Shown here: positions 46,701 to 54,246 of the stretch, one piece after another | Numbering within the stretch: the stretch's first letter is position 1 | Layout: each line of letters begins with the position of its first letter | From: an uncultured Eubacteriales bacterium | GTDB lineage: Bacteria > Bacillota > Clostridia > Christensenellales > Aristaeellaceae | DNA: 64,000 nucleotides | Assembly (NCBI GenBank): GCA_900315675.1 | Contig: OMZY01000009.1 | Span: 1-64,000 of the forward strand | Direction: 5' to 3' | The notes under the pieces: generated by a model | Seen by the model: the letters and a program-made list of their open reading frames with translations, nothing else | The model's database searches: none | Told to the model about the DNA's origin: nothing | Program-made: the position numbers and the translations under genes

Positions 46701-49133
46701 AACCACCACATAAACGGAGAAACCGGCTGCCTCAAAGACAATCCTGCCTTCCTCCACGGTAATGTTTTCGATTTTTTCTTCCGTTCCGTCATCCCGGATG
46801 TGCCACAGCTCGGTTTCCCGGTCCGGGGTAATCCGGCTGTCGGTGATTTCCACGCGGATGGGTTTCTCCTCATCTGGCTGATATTTCCCGTTTTCGTCCG
46901 TAATACTGATGTCAAACGCGGCCAGCGTGACCCATTCCGCCGGCTTTTCCGTTTGTGGCGCCGCCTTCCGTGCCTTCAGCAGGTTCCTCTGCGGAAACCG
47001 CGGGAACACATATCCGGCAAAACGTTCCGTCACGTCCTCTGCCGTAGCCTCCGCGGCCTTGGGTACCAGGCCGTTCAGCGTAATCGTCTGTTCTTCGGCT
47101 TTTCCCTCCGGGTTCACGGTCAGCGTCCGACGGCGCAATCCAGTATCCCGGATCAGAGCGATCTGTCCCGCGTCCAGCTTCTCAATCCGGCCTTCTTCGG
47201 TCAGTTCCTCCATCATCACGTCCGCCTGACCGTCCTTCACCCGGTAAAGGGCCACGCCTTCCGTCGGATCCAGTTCCGCGTCTTTCTTCAGTTCCGCCCG
47301 GATCCAGAGGGGATCCCGCCTTTCCGCGGTTTCAGCCGTCTCTTCCTGGCTGCCGACGGCAAAAGCGCCGAGCACTTCCAGGCCCTCCGCAACTTCCGGA
47401 TCCGCCGTCTGCGTCAGGTTTATCTGCGCGCCGGAAGCGTAGCCCAGCACTTCCACCCGGGCCAGTTCAGTCTCCCCGGCTGTCAGGGACGTCAGCGCGT
47501 TGCCGATGCCGAATACGCCCGGGACATATGTCCCGAAGCAGATCGTTCCATCCGTCCGGCTGCTGTCCAGCAGAACAGCCTCCGCGCCGTCAAAACGCAC
47601 TGCCTGCAGGAACTCTGCGCCCTCCAAGGCGTCCGGCAGCCGCACAAAAACGTTTACCGGTGTATTCAGCTTCAGCTCCTCCCCGTTCAGGGTCAGCGTG
47701 AGCTCAATATATTTTGTATATCTCAGACAGGATTCATCTTCACACTTCAGCGCTTTCGCCAGCCCGTTCCGACAGGCTTCCCCGGCCTCGGCGGAAAGTT
47801 CCCTCACATGCAGTTTCGCATCCGGGGGAACGCCCGCGTCAGACTGGAAACTGATCCATGCTTCCGTTTCCGGTTCTGCCGCGTCCAGTCTCACTTCCGC
47901 GGGTTCTTCCGGCTCCGTTTCAGTCTTTTCCTCAGCGGTTTCTCCGGATTCTTTTCCGGTTTCTTCGTCAGATTGTTCTTCCGGTACTTCCTCTCCGGAC
48001 TCTTCTTTCGTTTCGTCGGAAATCTCTTCCGGGACTTCTTCTCCCGTCTGTTCTTCTGTTTCTTCTCCGGTATTGTCTTCCGGTTCCGTCACGGTTTCTC
48101 CGCCCGGCTCTGTGCCTGGCTCTTCCTCCGGTTCTCCCGCCGGCATGCCGGTTTCCTCCCCGGGTTCCTCTTCTGTTTCCTCTTCCAGAACCTCTTCCCC
48201 GGCAGTTTTCTCCGGTTCCGTCACGGTTTCTCCGTCCGGCTCTGTGCCCGGCTCTTCCTCCGGTTCTCCCGCCGGCATGCCGGTTTCCTCCCCGGGTTCC
48301 TCTTCTGTTTCCTCTTCCAGAACCTCTTCCCCGGCAGTTTCCTCCGGTTCCGTCACGGTTTCTCCGTCCGGCTCTGTGCCCGGCTCTTCCTCCGGTTCTC
48401 CCGCCGGCATGCCGGTTTCCTCCCCGGATTCCTCTTCTGTGTTCTCTTCCGGAACCTCTTCCCCGGCAGGATTCTCAGGCTGTTCATCCGGATCTTCGCC
48501 GGTTTCTTCCTTCAGCTTTTCTTCAGGCGCTTCCGCGGTGCCTTCTGTATTCTCCGCTTTCCTCTCGCGCGCCAGGATACTCTTTTTCACAATTCGAAGG
48601 GTGAATTCTGTGGATTCCGCGCCGGTAATCCTGACCAGATAAGTATGATCCTTTTCGGTCTTGTATTCCGCCGCGGTCCACACGTTTCTTCCGTCTTCAT
48701 CCGTCCCGTCCCGGACAAAAGGAACTGTAATCCCTGTTTCTTCAGCGGTCACTTCAGCCTCAAGCTGTTTGCCGGAAGACAGGATCAGATACGCCGTCTG
48801 AGTCTCCGCAGGCGTAAAGCGGATCAGGTATTCCTTTTTTTCAAGCTTTCCGTTGATTGTCAGGTCATTTCCGGTCTTCAGATCCCTGTTCACCCTCGGT
48901 TTTTCCGTAACAGGTTCCTCCGTCGCGGCATCCGGCTCCGTGTTTCCTGTTTTTTCAGCCACAGGCTCGCCGGTATTGTCTGTTCCGGGTTCCTGCGTTA
49001 TTTCAGTCTGGGCAGGCTGCAGGTCTGTCGGCGTAGCCGGAGCGGAATCAGACAGCACGGAATAAGGCATGCTCGTCAGCAGCATACAGAAAACGCACAG
49101 CCACGCAATATATCTGCACGTTCTCTTTTTCAT
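40770..49133 (-). CDS. Giant pilus adhesin with InlB-type repeats
   Basis: 2787 residues from the ATG at 49133; a TTG 7 codons upstream is out-scored by GGAGG before this ATG. Layout: signal peptide (1-28), a prepeptidase-C-like beta domain (about 83-184), a Glu/Pro/Gly-rich stalk (200-420) with 44-residue tandem repeats, then a very long beta-rich body with at least five InlB_B/Flg_new-like repeats (YLFDGWYAF, YSFLGWYTN, YSFMGWYQV, MVFIGWTTN and LWEP/LYAVW ends). Near the C-terminus comes a Spy0128-like pilin domain (YTFTVEKRVVDGNPNDEFTF...RLVFTNTGEP), then the sorting signal IIAPTAVRIFKQPF, a helix and RRRRR tail. Expected to cap or decorate the pilus. Confidence 0.88.
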   Translation of the reverse strand: MKKRTCRYIAWLCVFCMLLTSMPYSVLSDSAPATPTDLQPAQTEITQEPGTDNTGEPVAEKTGNTEPDAATEEPVTEKPRVNRDLKTGNDLTINGKLEKKEYLIRFTPAETQTAYLILSSGKQLEAEVTAEETGITVPFVRDGTDEDGRNVWTAAEYKTEKDHTYLVRITGAESTEFTLRIVKKSILARERKAENTEGTAEAPEEKLKEETGEDPDEQPENPAGEEVPEENTEEESGEETGMPAGEPEEEPGTEPDGETVTEPEETAGEEVLEEETEEEPGEETGMPAGEPEEEPGTEPDGETVTEPEKTAGEEVLEEETEEEPGEETGMPAGEPEEEPGTEPGGETVTEPEDNTGEETEEQTGEEVPEEISDETKEESGEEVPEEQSDEETGKESGETAEEKTETEPEEPAEVRLDAAEPETEAWISFQSDAGVPPDAKLHVRELSAEAGEACRNGLAKALKCEDESCLRYTKYIELTLTLNGEELKLNTPVNVFVRLPDALEGAEFLQAVRFDGAEAVLLDSSRTDGTICFGTYVPGVFGIGNALTSLTAGETELARVEVLGYASGAQINLTQTADPEVAEGLEVLGAFAVGSQEETAETAERRDPLWIRAELKKDAELDPTEGVALYRVKDGQADVMMEELTEEGRIEKLDAGQIALIRDTGLRRRTLTVNPEGKAEEQTITLNGLVPKAAEATAEDVTERFAGYVFPRFPQRNLLKARKAAPQTEKPAEWVTLAAFDISITDENGKYQPDEEKPIRVEITDSRITPDRETELWHIRDDGTEEKIENITVEEGRIVFEAAGFSVYVVVVHEDGTVANPRVEFHFISRDDNALTSGNRVYYASAPYPFRNKDGQNQTTQILKDGETLELITDPGNVEDKHFYGWYVVDPFVINGTTDEHGIGTADSKLYYSWPANPDAIAFETPISIEEHNVSVGDTVHWSLHGVSGAGAVDRDGSVHVFLAPVYDKYNFINFMLYARDAGVSGASNLMTRKLIAEGSAPGVDVRISDIRSSSTDAVHLIFIGWEYNAGTEANPDWIQIPTVDYTGAELKDTGRDGVYFTAEGMAEGESIDLYPIFVEARWVDFVSGVSGSGATFVGSRFLESWGRNGVTPDGMTPEPDVNVFDPSIPVSQRQGYLFDGWYAFASTDPDTGEITNLTEPKDVPVSYIDENLQERLVTINTTAKKITDGNGRIIYNGKYTLDVGGGYDLFEGSGTSLKFYDALDRLTLYANWIPDHSGITVVYWTENADDDGYASSAVKTISTTELNNQLSTAYASGSEITLEGLQAYTVDSVSVLSTEFLDDVSAVPAGEEIFYDLNAERSDRSKTIDGEGSAIFNVYYSRKVFKLVFHIGRDGYVKTGGSQKTAEGWDGNWIEFMFKDDKLTELGYTAHGSPSLRGLYSMTFEGRTYTSEYVTTNANVMGDYVPGADENVYVLAAKYGAYIGDRWPSPSNPRFRFDEPSNTTHTMYTWAGYYGSLYCQIANDRPTWAGQQGNNPDLNGIYSYMSAELCSNRAGTGIINQNQVHHIVAYFGRKSNQDRIKQYHTLFEAVEGTYDPDEVTLVPGEDYTGYNRTTWSSDIAHVSAEVITDKMFYESAGSPVPVISNVNPEFQMAWDFSGYDYFYSCYNVPQRYENHVYFFYTPKQYTLTFMYENEADRKMDTYFYKQSLADAKKYEDPWKEGYSFLGWYTNEAGAGEPFDFAHSTMPAQSIVLYPVFKKLDYVIRIDPNGAEIDRWRAGSTSAGASTGFRVNYKETISAYNFLERNYLPTYEQEIRELGLNPETELYYYLNTRYISEEHDGDFIPGALRSALYLTAAEIDQYWAYYSSFPEERFTERGAVKFTNKEEWMDAYLGGHNLDSLTKYRRKQGAEHYSFMGWYQVMEDGSLASAPFNFNTMITEDLEIRALWRLDGGYYIRYNPTYTEDDGQGNVTTVMGNVEQWSDPEDPSKLLYADQSPTHILRAPSNITPGWVFRGWRVVRLNGETWEPIQLDENGEAVYYQPGSDFIIDSSLVSEIAGNGAVIHMQAYYEPDDTSYRRPDVTSLILDANDPRGGYVNTADSTGLPALDHPGHTWINTEDHLDGGGRPTQILFGDTEELLQSNLALHLYRYATEQTHDGVQGNSYFSNDDFYLLLGFDENEDPLNPTTGSPYIPAFAADGVAAVTREGEKTLYALWEPMIYAIFVNTTSEPITVRFSGTAGTETVRVVNMVTGEYDREETRGTITIPAKIGETDGMIKVVLPCAVAGTDTLTAEVLNDHARKMISVSGIFRDEPCGTGEEGVRYDDTATWSGTLQFDEEGIVVTYTEEPDNQVLFDVNTGHWKETSADYIQLEDDLYTIYEAQITDNAYRPTDPSHPGMVFIGWTTNADIAAQRDFSTEEAVTWGSTTIIPDEGKIVLDKVREEYLWDFSQPPPYEQTLYAVWSDKVSVVYNMMYTSNTRFHIWNGPETVNTDEPYVFYRSEADPRYVIWSMAKGDRAVKPEDPSPHSEKPSWNFITWLEHNTTTDSFRSTEKQPGNNDIGKYSFDFAQRIMETVTLVTSWTTNLSQHYTFTVEKRVVDGNPNDEFTFNVEVLDELVYGKITSTTNTTGPLVVRWGSVAVKLKNNQQYTVNITVSYITDWGGAYGVGIEVTDASGAIIKSGQVIYCEKNTYKNFVSDYQYTLKISEEAAAGYDTEVAVEDMDGNIECDTSQAERAFSFTVKQGSRFLPNRNEYNAGEDNSLRLVFTNTGEPIIAPTAVRIFKQPFAVMMFVGLLLAAGFTAPACIRRRRRGKAALTEETPGKRGDPMR
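48075..48419. repeat. 132-bp tandem repeats in the adhesin stalk
   Basis: Nearly three copies of a 132-base unit encode a 44-residue repeat beginning ETGMPAGEPEEEPGTEP; neighbouring copies differ in only a few residues. In-frame period means slippage or recombination changes stalk length without breaking the gene. The third copy has Gly for Asp and then diverges. Confidence 0.92.
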
Positions 49134-49158
49134 TCCCGGCGTCGCCTCCGTCAACGAT

Positions 49159-49200
49159 TATCTGGTAAATATTACCTGGTAAATATCGCCTAGCAAATAC
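49159..49200. repeat. Three 14-bp tandem repeats in the pilus leader
   Basis: On the plus strand TATCTGGTAAATAT (49159-49172), TACCTGGTAAATAT (49173-49186) and a diverged CGCCTAGCAAATAC (49187-49200). They lie between the -10 and the ribosome site of the adhesin gene. Possible regulator sites or a phase-variable tract. Confidence 0.7.
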
Positions 49201-49209
49201 TGTCTCTTT

Positions 49210-49226
49210 TTGTGATTATATCACAA
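49210..49226 (-). promoter_or_regulatory. Pilus operon promoter inside a palindrome
   Basis: Minus-strand TGATATAAT (49223-49215) is an extended -10; no good -35 is visible. It sits in the perfect palindrome TTGTGAT-ATA-ATCACAA (49226-49210). A dimeric repressor binding here would block the promoter. The transcript leader would be about 75 bases and include the 14-bp repeats. Confidence 0.6.
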
Positions 49227-49395
49227 TTTTGTTACACATTTCCATACTTAATATGGCGTGTAACTTTATTGTATTGTCCGAAACGTGCATTTTTCGACTC
49301 CTCTTGTACCTCCAAACGCAAGGAATATCAAAGTTCCTGGCTTTTTCTTCTCTTTATGTTTTTTATGTCAGAAATTGACATTTTTTCTTTTTCAA

Positions 49396-49426
49396 TACAA
49401 AACCCCGGACCTTACGGTCCGGGGTT
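49396..49426 (-). terminator. Rho-independent terminator of glyQS
   Basis: Minus strand: AACCCCGGACC, loop GTAA, GGTCCGGGGTT, then TTGTATT. Perfect 11-bp GC-rich stem 20 bases after the glyQS stop. It isolates the pilus operon from the upstream housekeeping genes. Confidence 0.92.
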
Positions 49427-49445
49427 GTCTGTTTATTCCTGGAAA

Positions 49446-50825
49446 TCAGAATCTCATTCTGTCTTCAATGTACTTGCGGATCTCGCTGATCGGGACGCGC
49501 TCCTGGGTCATGGTATCCCGGTCGCGTATGGTCACGGTCTGCGTCTCTTCGGTTTCGAAGTCCACGCAGATACTGAAGGGCGTACCGATTTCATCCTGGC
49601 GGCGGTAACGCTTGCCGATGGAGCCGGTCTCATCGTATTCCACCGGGAAGTATTTGCACAGCTCCGCGTGAATTTCGCTGGCCAGTCCGCCCAGTTTGTT
49701 CTTCTGCAGCGGCAGCACCGCGGCCTTGTAGGGAGCCAGGGCGGGATGCAGGTGCAGCACTGTACGCACGTCGCCGCCTTCCAGCTCTTCCTCTTCGTAG
49801 GCATTGCACAGGAAAGCCAGAACCATGCGGTCTACGCCCAGGGAAGGCTCAATGCAGTACGGAACGTACTTTTCGTTGGTCACCGGATCCAGGTACTCCA
49901 TGCTCTTGCCGGAGTGCTCCTGGTGCCGGGTCAGGTCATAGTCGGTCCGGTCCGCCACGCCCCAGAGTTCGCCCCAGCCGAAGGGGAACAGGAACTCAAA
50001 GTCGGTGGTCGCCTTGGAATAGAAGGCCAGCTTCTCCGGCTCGTGGTCACGCAGCCGCAGGCTTTCTTCCTTGATGCCCAGGCTCAGCAGCCAGTCACGG
50101 CAGAAGCCGCGCCAGTAGTTGAACCACTCCAGGTCCTCGCCGGGCTTGCAGAAAAACTCCAGTTCCATCTGCTCAAATTCCCGCACGCGGAAGATGAAGT
50201 TACCGGGAGTAATCTCGTTCCGGAAGGATTTACCGATCTGGGCAATACCCGCCGGCAGCTTTTTCCGGGTGGTACGCATGGCGTTCTGGAAGTTGACGAA
50301 GATACCCTGGGCCGTTTCCGGACGCAGGTAGATCTCGTTGGCGCTGTCCTCGTTCACGCCCGCGAAGGTCTTGAACATCAGGTTGAACTGGCGGATGCCG
50401 GTGAAATCCTTCTTGCCGCATACGGGGCAGACGATGTCATGCTCGGCAATGAACTGCTCCAGTTCGGCGTTGGTCCAGCCGTCGCCGGTTTCCTCACCCT
50501 TGGTGAAGTCCTCAATCAGCTTGTCCGCGCGGAAGCGGGCCTTACAGGCTTTGCAATCCATCAGCGGGTCGTTGAAACCGCCCACATGGCCGCTGGCCAC
50601 CCAGACTTCCCGGTTCATCAGGATTGCGCAGTCCAGACCGGTGTTATACTTGCTTTCCTGCACAAACTTCTGCCACCAGGCCTTTTTAACATTGTTCTTG
50701 AATTCCACACCCAGGGGGCCGTAGTCCCAGGTGTTCGCCAGGCCGCCGTAAATCTCGGAGCCCGCAAAAATGAAGCCGCGGTTCTTACACAGTGCCACCA
50801 GCTTATCCATTGTCAGTTCGCCCAT
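49446..50825 (-). CDS. glyQS: Glycyl-tRNA synthetase, single-chain type
   Basis: 459-residue class II homodimeric GlyRS (archaeal/eukaryote-like type used by many Firmicutes). Seen: [20 protein letters not shown], the Cys-containing [14 protein letters not shown] and [11 protein letters not shown] zinc motifs, [20 protein letters not shown] (motif 2), [17 protein letters not shown] (motif 3) and a C-terminal anticodon-binding domain. Starts about 190 bases after ftsY. No T-box leader was seen. Ordinary. Confidence 0.95.
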   Translation of the reverse strand: MGELTMDKLVALCKNRGFIFAGSEIYGGLANTWDYGPLGVEFKNNVKKAWWQKFVQESKYNTGLDCAILMNREVWVASGHVGGFNDPLMDCKACKARFRADKLIEDFTKGEETGDGWTNAELEQFIAEHDIVCPVCGKKDFTGIRQFNLMFKTFAGVNEDSANEIYLRPETAQGIFVNFQNAMRTTRKKLPAGIAQIGKSFRNEITPGNFIFRVREFEQMELEFFCKPGEDLEWFNYWRGFCRDWLLSLGIKEESLRLRDHEPEKLAFYSKATTDFEFLFPFGWGELWGVADRTDYDLTRHQEHSGKSMEYLDPVTNEKYVPYCIEPSLGVDRMVLAFLCNAYEEEELEGGDVRTVLHLHPALAPYKAAVLPLQKNKLGGLASEIHAELCKYFPVEYDETGSIGKRYRRQDEIGTPFSICVDFETEETQTVTIRDRDTMTQERVPISEIRKYIEDRMRF

Positions 50826-50849
50826 AGTAATCCTCCTTCGGAGTCTTCA

Positions 50850-51014
50850 TTAATTCAGAATTCACAATTCAGAATTCATAATTATATAGTGTTTATTCCC
50901 TTAGCGGGCTTTCGTGAAAGTTCCCGGAAAAGCACTTCTGTTTCCCTTTCACATCCCTGCACAGAAGCTGCCAGCATTCAATAATTATGAATTATGAATT
51001 CTTAATTATGCATT
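50850..51014. repeat. AT-rich heptamer-like repeats between ftsY and glyQS
   Basis: Two clusters, near 50852-50886 (AATTCAGAATTCACAATTC type) and 50979-51014 (AATTATGAATTATGAATT type), lie at either end of the gap, just before the glyQS ribosome site and just after the ftsY stop. Related tracts occur at other gene ends in this window (212-237, 51975-52009, 58036-58065). No gene or terminator was seen between them. Confidence 0.75.
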
Positions 51015-51015
51015 A

Positions 51016-51930
51016 TCAAAACAGTGCTTCCACAAATTCCTTCGCGTTGAAGGGCTGCAGGTCGTCGATTCCTTCACCCACGCCGATGTACCACACCGGC
51101 ACTTCCAGCTCCTGCCGGATCGCCAGCGCAATACCGCCCTTGGCGGTCCCGTCCAGCTTCGACAGGATGATGCCGCCGATCTCGGCGACCTCCTTGAAGG
51201 CCCGGGCCTGCATCAGGCCGTTCTGGCCCGTGGTGGCGTCCAGCACCAGGATGCAGCGGGTATCCGCTTCCGGATACTCCCGGTCGATCACCCGGCGCAT
51301 CTTGCTCAGCTCGTCCATCAGGTTCTTCTTGTTATGCAGCCGTCCGGCGGTATCCACGATCAGCAGGTCCACGCCCTGGGCCTTGGCCGACTGGATGGCG
51401 TCAAACACCACCGCTGCCGGATCCGCGCCTTCCGCGTGCTTGATGATCGGAACCCTTGCCCGTTCAGCCCACACGGTCAGCTGCTCTGCCGCCGCCGCGC
51501 GGAAGGTATCTCCCGCGCACAGCATGACCTTCCGGCCGATAGCCTGGAAGCGCAGTGCCAGCTTGCCGATGGTTGTGGTTTTGCCCACGCCGTTCACGCC
51601 GACCAGCAGCATCACCATCGGCCACTTCAGCGGCGGCCGCGGGATATCCATCTGTTCCACCATGATCTGCTTGAGCATCTCCCGGGCTTCAGCGGCGTCC
51701 TTGACCTTGCCGGCCTTCACACGGTTCTTCAGTTCATCCACGATCGTCTCGGTGGCTTTCAGGCCGCAGTCGGCCATGAGCAGGATATCCTCCAGCTCTT
51801 CGTAGAAGTCATCGTCGATCTTCCGGTTCTCCCTGACCATGTCGTCGACTTTTTCGGTCATGTTTCCCCGGGTTTTGCTCAGTCCTTCCCGCAGTCTCGC
51901 GAAAAAGCCCTTTTTCTTCTCTTCGCTCAT
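51016..51930 (-). CDS. ftsY: Signal recognition particle receptor FtsY
   Basis: 304-residue SRP GTPase, NG domain with only a short acidic/basic N-terminal part, as in other Firmicutes. G1 GVNGVGKTTTIGKLA, DTFRAAAAEQL, G3 DTAGRLHNK, G4 SKLDGTAKGG. Delivers ribosome-nascent chain complexes to the membrane. Gene is followed by AT-rich repeats at its stop. Confidence 0.95.
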   Translation of the reverse strand: MSEEKKKGFFARLREGLSKTRGNMTEKVDDMVRENRKIDDDFYEELEDILLMADCGLKATETIVDELKNRVKAGKVKDAAEAREMLKQIMVEQMDIPRPPLKWPMVMLLVGVNGVGKTTTIGKLALRFQAIGRKVMLCAGDTFRAAAAEQLTVWAERARVPIIKHAEGADPAAVVFDAIQSAKAQGVDLLIVDTAGRLHNKKNLMDELSKMRRVIDREYPEADTRCILVLDATTGQNGLMQARAFKEVAEIGGIILSKLDGTAKGGIALAIRQELEVPVWYIGVGEGIDDLQPFNAKEFVEALF

Positions 51931-51974
51931 ATGAACCTCGAAACAAATCGTTCAAAATCCATATCTCCTAACTC

Positions 51975-52009
51975 ATAATTATGAATTATGAATTATGAAT
52001 TATGAATTT
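51975..52009. repeat. AT-rich heptamer tandem repeat after serS
   Basis: About five head-to-tail copies of TGAATTA in the 79-base gap between the serS stop (52010) and the ftsY start. Copy number looks slippage-prone. It adjoins the serS stop codon. Confidence 0.85.
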
Positions 52010-53290
52010 TTACCCAATGTGATCCTTCCCGCCCATGTACATCCGCAGCGCTTCCGGAATCGCCACTGTGCCGTCCGCACGGAGGTTGTTCTCCAGGAAG
52101 GCAATCAGCATCCGGGGCGGCGCCACGCAGGTGTTGTTCAGGGTGTGGGCCAGGTACTTGCTGCCGTCCGCTCCCTTTACGCGGATCTGCAGGCGGCGGG
52201 CCTGGGCGTCTCCCAGGTTGGAGCAGGAACCGACCTCAAAGTACTTCTTCTGCCGGGGAGACCAGGCTTCCACGTCCAGGCTCTTCACCTTCAGGTCCGC
52301 CAGGTCGCCACTGCAGCATTCCAGTGTACGTACCGGAATATCCAGCGTGCGGAAGAAGTCCACCGTGTTCTGCCACAGCCGGTCAAACCACATGGGGCTG
52401 TCCTCGGGCTTGCAGATAACGATCATTTCCTGCTTTTCGAACTGGTGAATGCGGTACACGCCCCGCTCCTCGATGCCATGGGCGCCCACTTCCTTGCGGA
52501 AGCAGGGGCTGTAGCTGGTCAGGGTCTGGGGCAGCTGGCTTTCATCCAGGATCGTGTCAATGAACTTACCAATCATGGAGTGCTCGGAGGTGCCGATCAG
52601 GTACAGATCCTCGCCCTCGATCTTGTACATCATGTTTTCCATCTCGGCAAAGCTCATGACGCCGGTCACCACGTTACCGTGGATCATGAAAGGCGGCACC
52701 ACATAGGTGAAGCCCCGGTCAATCATGAAATCACGGGCATAGCTCAGAATCGCGCTGTGCAGCCGGGCAATGTCTCCCATCAGGTAATAGAAGCCGTTGC
52801 CGCTGGTCTTGCGGGCCGCGTCCAGGTCAATGCCGGACAGCCGCTCCATGATATCCACGTGGTAGGGAACCTCCCATTCCGGCACCACGGGCTCACCGTA
52901 GCGCTGGATTTCCACGTTCTCACTGTCATCCTTGCCGATCGGTACGCTGTCATCGATGATGTTGGGAATCACCAGCATCCGTTTGCGGATCTCGGCCTTC
53001 AGTTCTTCTTCCTTCACTTCCAGCGCGGCAAGCTCTTCGGCCATGGCGTTCACTTCCGCCTTGACCTTCTCGGCTTCTTCCTTCAGGCCCTTGCCCAGCA
53101 GGCCGCCGATCTCCTTGGACATGGTCTTGCGCTTGTTGCGCAGGTTGTCGCCCTGCTGGATCGCTTCCCGGTATTCCTTGTCCATGCGGATCACTTCATC
53201 CACCATGGGCAGCTTCTCATCCTGGAACTTTTTCCGGATGTTCTCCCGAACCTTCTCGGGATCATTTCTGAGCAGATTAATGTCTAACAT
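52010..53290 (-). CDS. serS: Seryl-tRNA synthetase
   Basis: 426-residue class II synthetase. The N-terminal coiled-coil arm spans about residues 28-100 (heavily charged KAEVNAMAEELAALEVKEEE). Catalytic blocks: GTSEHSMIGKFIDTI, FRKEVGAHGIEERGVYRIHQ (motif 2) and LNNTCVAPPRMLIAFLENN (motif 3). Normal length. Between jag and ftsY, an unusual neighbour for the rnpA-yidC group. Confidence 0.95.
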   Translation of the reverse strand: MLDINLLRNDPEKVRENIRKKFQDEKLPMVDEVIRMDKEYREAIQQGDNLRNKRKTMSKEIGGLLGKGLKEEAEKVKAEVNAMAEELAALEVKEEELKAEIRKRMLVIPNIIDDSVPIGKDDSENVEIQRYGEPVVPEWEVPYHVDIMERLSGIDLDAARKTSGNGFYYLMGDIARLHSAILSYARDFMIDRGFTYVVPPFMIHGNVVTGVMSFAEMENMMYKIEGEDLYLIGTSEHSMIGKFIDTILDESQLPQTLTSYSPCFRKEVGAHGIEERGVYRIHQFEKQEMIVICKPEDSPMWFDRLWQNTVDFFRTLDIPVRTLECCSGDLADLKVKSLDVEAWSPRQKKYFEVGSCSNLGDAQARRLQIRVKGADGSKYLAHTLNNTCVAPPRMLIAFLENNLRADGTVAIPEALRMYMGGKDHIG

Positions 53291-53328
53291 TGCTTAATCC
53301 CCCAAATAATAAAGTGTCTTTTCCGCAA

Positions 53329-54246
53329 TTACTTCTTGTTGGTAATAACCACGTGACGGTTGGGTTCCTCACCCTCGGAATGGGTGGTCACGCCCTCCGT
53401 CTGCTGCAGCGCGTAGTGGATAATCCGGCGTTCATAGGGATTCATGGGTTCCAGGCTGACCTTCCGGCCGGTGCGCAGCGCGCGGTTCGCCATCCGGTTC
53501 GCCAGGCGGATCAGGGTGTCTTCCCGCTTCGCGCGGTAGTTTTCGGTGTCCAGGGTCACCCGGGTATAGCCTTCGCGGCCCCGGTTCACCTTCAGGCTGG
53601 TCAGGTACTGCACGGCGTCCAGGGTCTCGCCCCGGCGGCCGATCAGAATGCCCAGCGTATCGCCGTTGATATAGCCGTATACATTGCCTTCGGCGTCGGT
53701 ACCCATGTCAATGGTCACGTCCACGCCCATCAGCTTCGTCAGCTCGGCCAGGAAGGAACGGGCGATACCGGCGGGGGAATCCTCGGTCAGCTCTTCCGCG
53801 GCGATCATCGTCACTTCCGGCTTTTCCATCGGACGGACTTCCGCTTTCACGGTAGGTTTTTCCTGCTTCGCAGGCGCTTCTTCCTGTTCCTTCTTTGCAG
53901 CAGGTTCCGGCTTCTTCTCAGTCTTTTTCTTTTCAGGAGCGGGCTTCTTCTCTTCCGCCTTCTTTTCGGCGGGTTTCTTTTCCGCTTTCTTCTCCGGCTT
54001 CTTTTCAGGCTCTTTCTTCGCCTGTGCGGGCTTTTTATCCTCCAGCAGGTCGGCCAGCGGATCCTCTTCGGCATCCTTCAGCGTCAGGCGCACCTTTACC
54101 GGACGGGAACCGAACAGACCGAACAGGCCTTTGCTGCCTTCTTCCACAACCTGTACGTCAACGTCAGCGATGGAAACACCAAGTTCCTGAAGCCCCTGTT
54201 CAATAGCTTCACTTTCTGTTCTGGCAGAAAATTCATACTGTTTCAT
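53329..54246 (-). CDS. jag: Jag/KhpB RNA-binding protein
   Basis: 305 residues: Jag_N domain (1-60, with KGLFGLFGSRPVKV), a long Lys/Glu/Pro/Ala low-complexity linker (71-135), a KH domain (GILIGRRGETLDAVQYL, 199-215) and an R3H domain (RIIHYAL near 274-280). The linker is longer than in B. subtilis SpoIIIJ-associated Jag. KhpB binds RNA with KhpA and affects cell elongation; it is coupled to yidC by a 4-base overlap. Confidence 0.94.
   Translation of the reverse strand: MKQYEFSARTESEAIEQGLQELGVSIADVDVQVVEEGSKGLFGLFGSRPVKVRLTLKDAEEDPLADLLEDKKPAQAKKEPEKKPEKKAEKKPAEKKAEEKKPAPEKKKTEKKPEPAAKKEQEEAPAKQEKPTVKAEVRPMEKPEVTMIAAEELTEDSPAGIARSFLAELTKLMGVDVTIDMGTDAEGNVYGYINGDTLGILIGRRGETLDAVQYLTSLKVNRGREGYTRVTLDTENYRAKREDTLIRLANRMANRALRTGRKVSLEPMNPYERRIIHYALQQTEGVTTHSEGEEPNRHVVITNKK

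Noticed and set aside
48075-48419. CRISPR-like direct repeats
   Set aside because: The repeats are contiguous coding units in one frame, with no unique spacers and no cas genes.
40770-49193. Long plus-strand frames (e.g. 46431-49193, 43062-44900, 41064-42953)
   Set aside because: They are complements of the adhesin coding sequence; low-complexity Phe/Leu/Arg-rich translations mirror the Glu/Pro repeats, and no family motif or ribosome site supports them.
50826-51015. T-box leader before glyQS
   Set aside because: No AGGGTGGNACCGCG-type T-box sequence or specifier stem; the gap holds AT-rich repeats.
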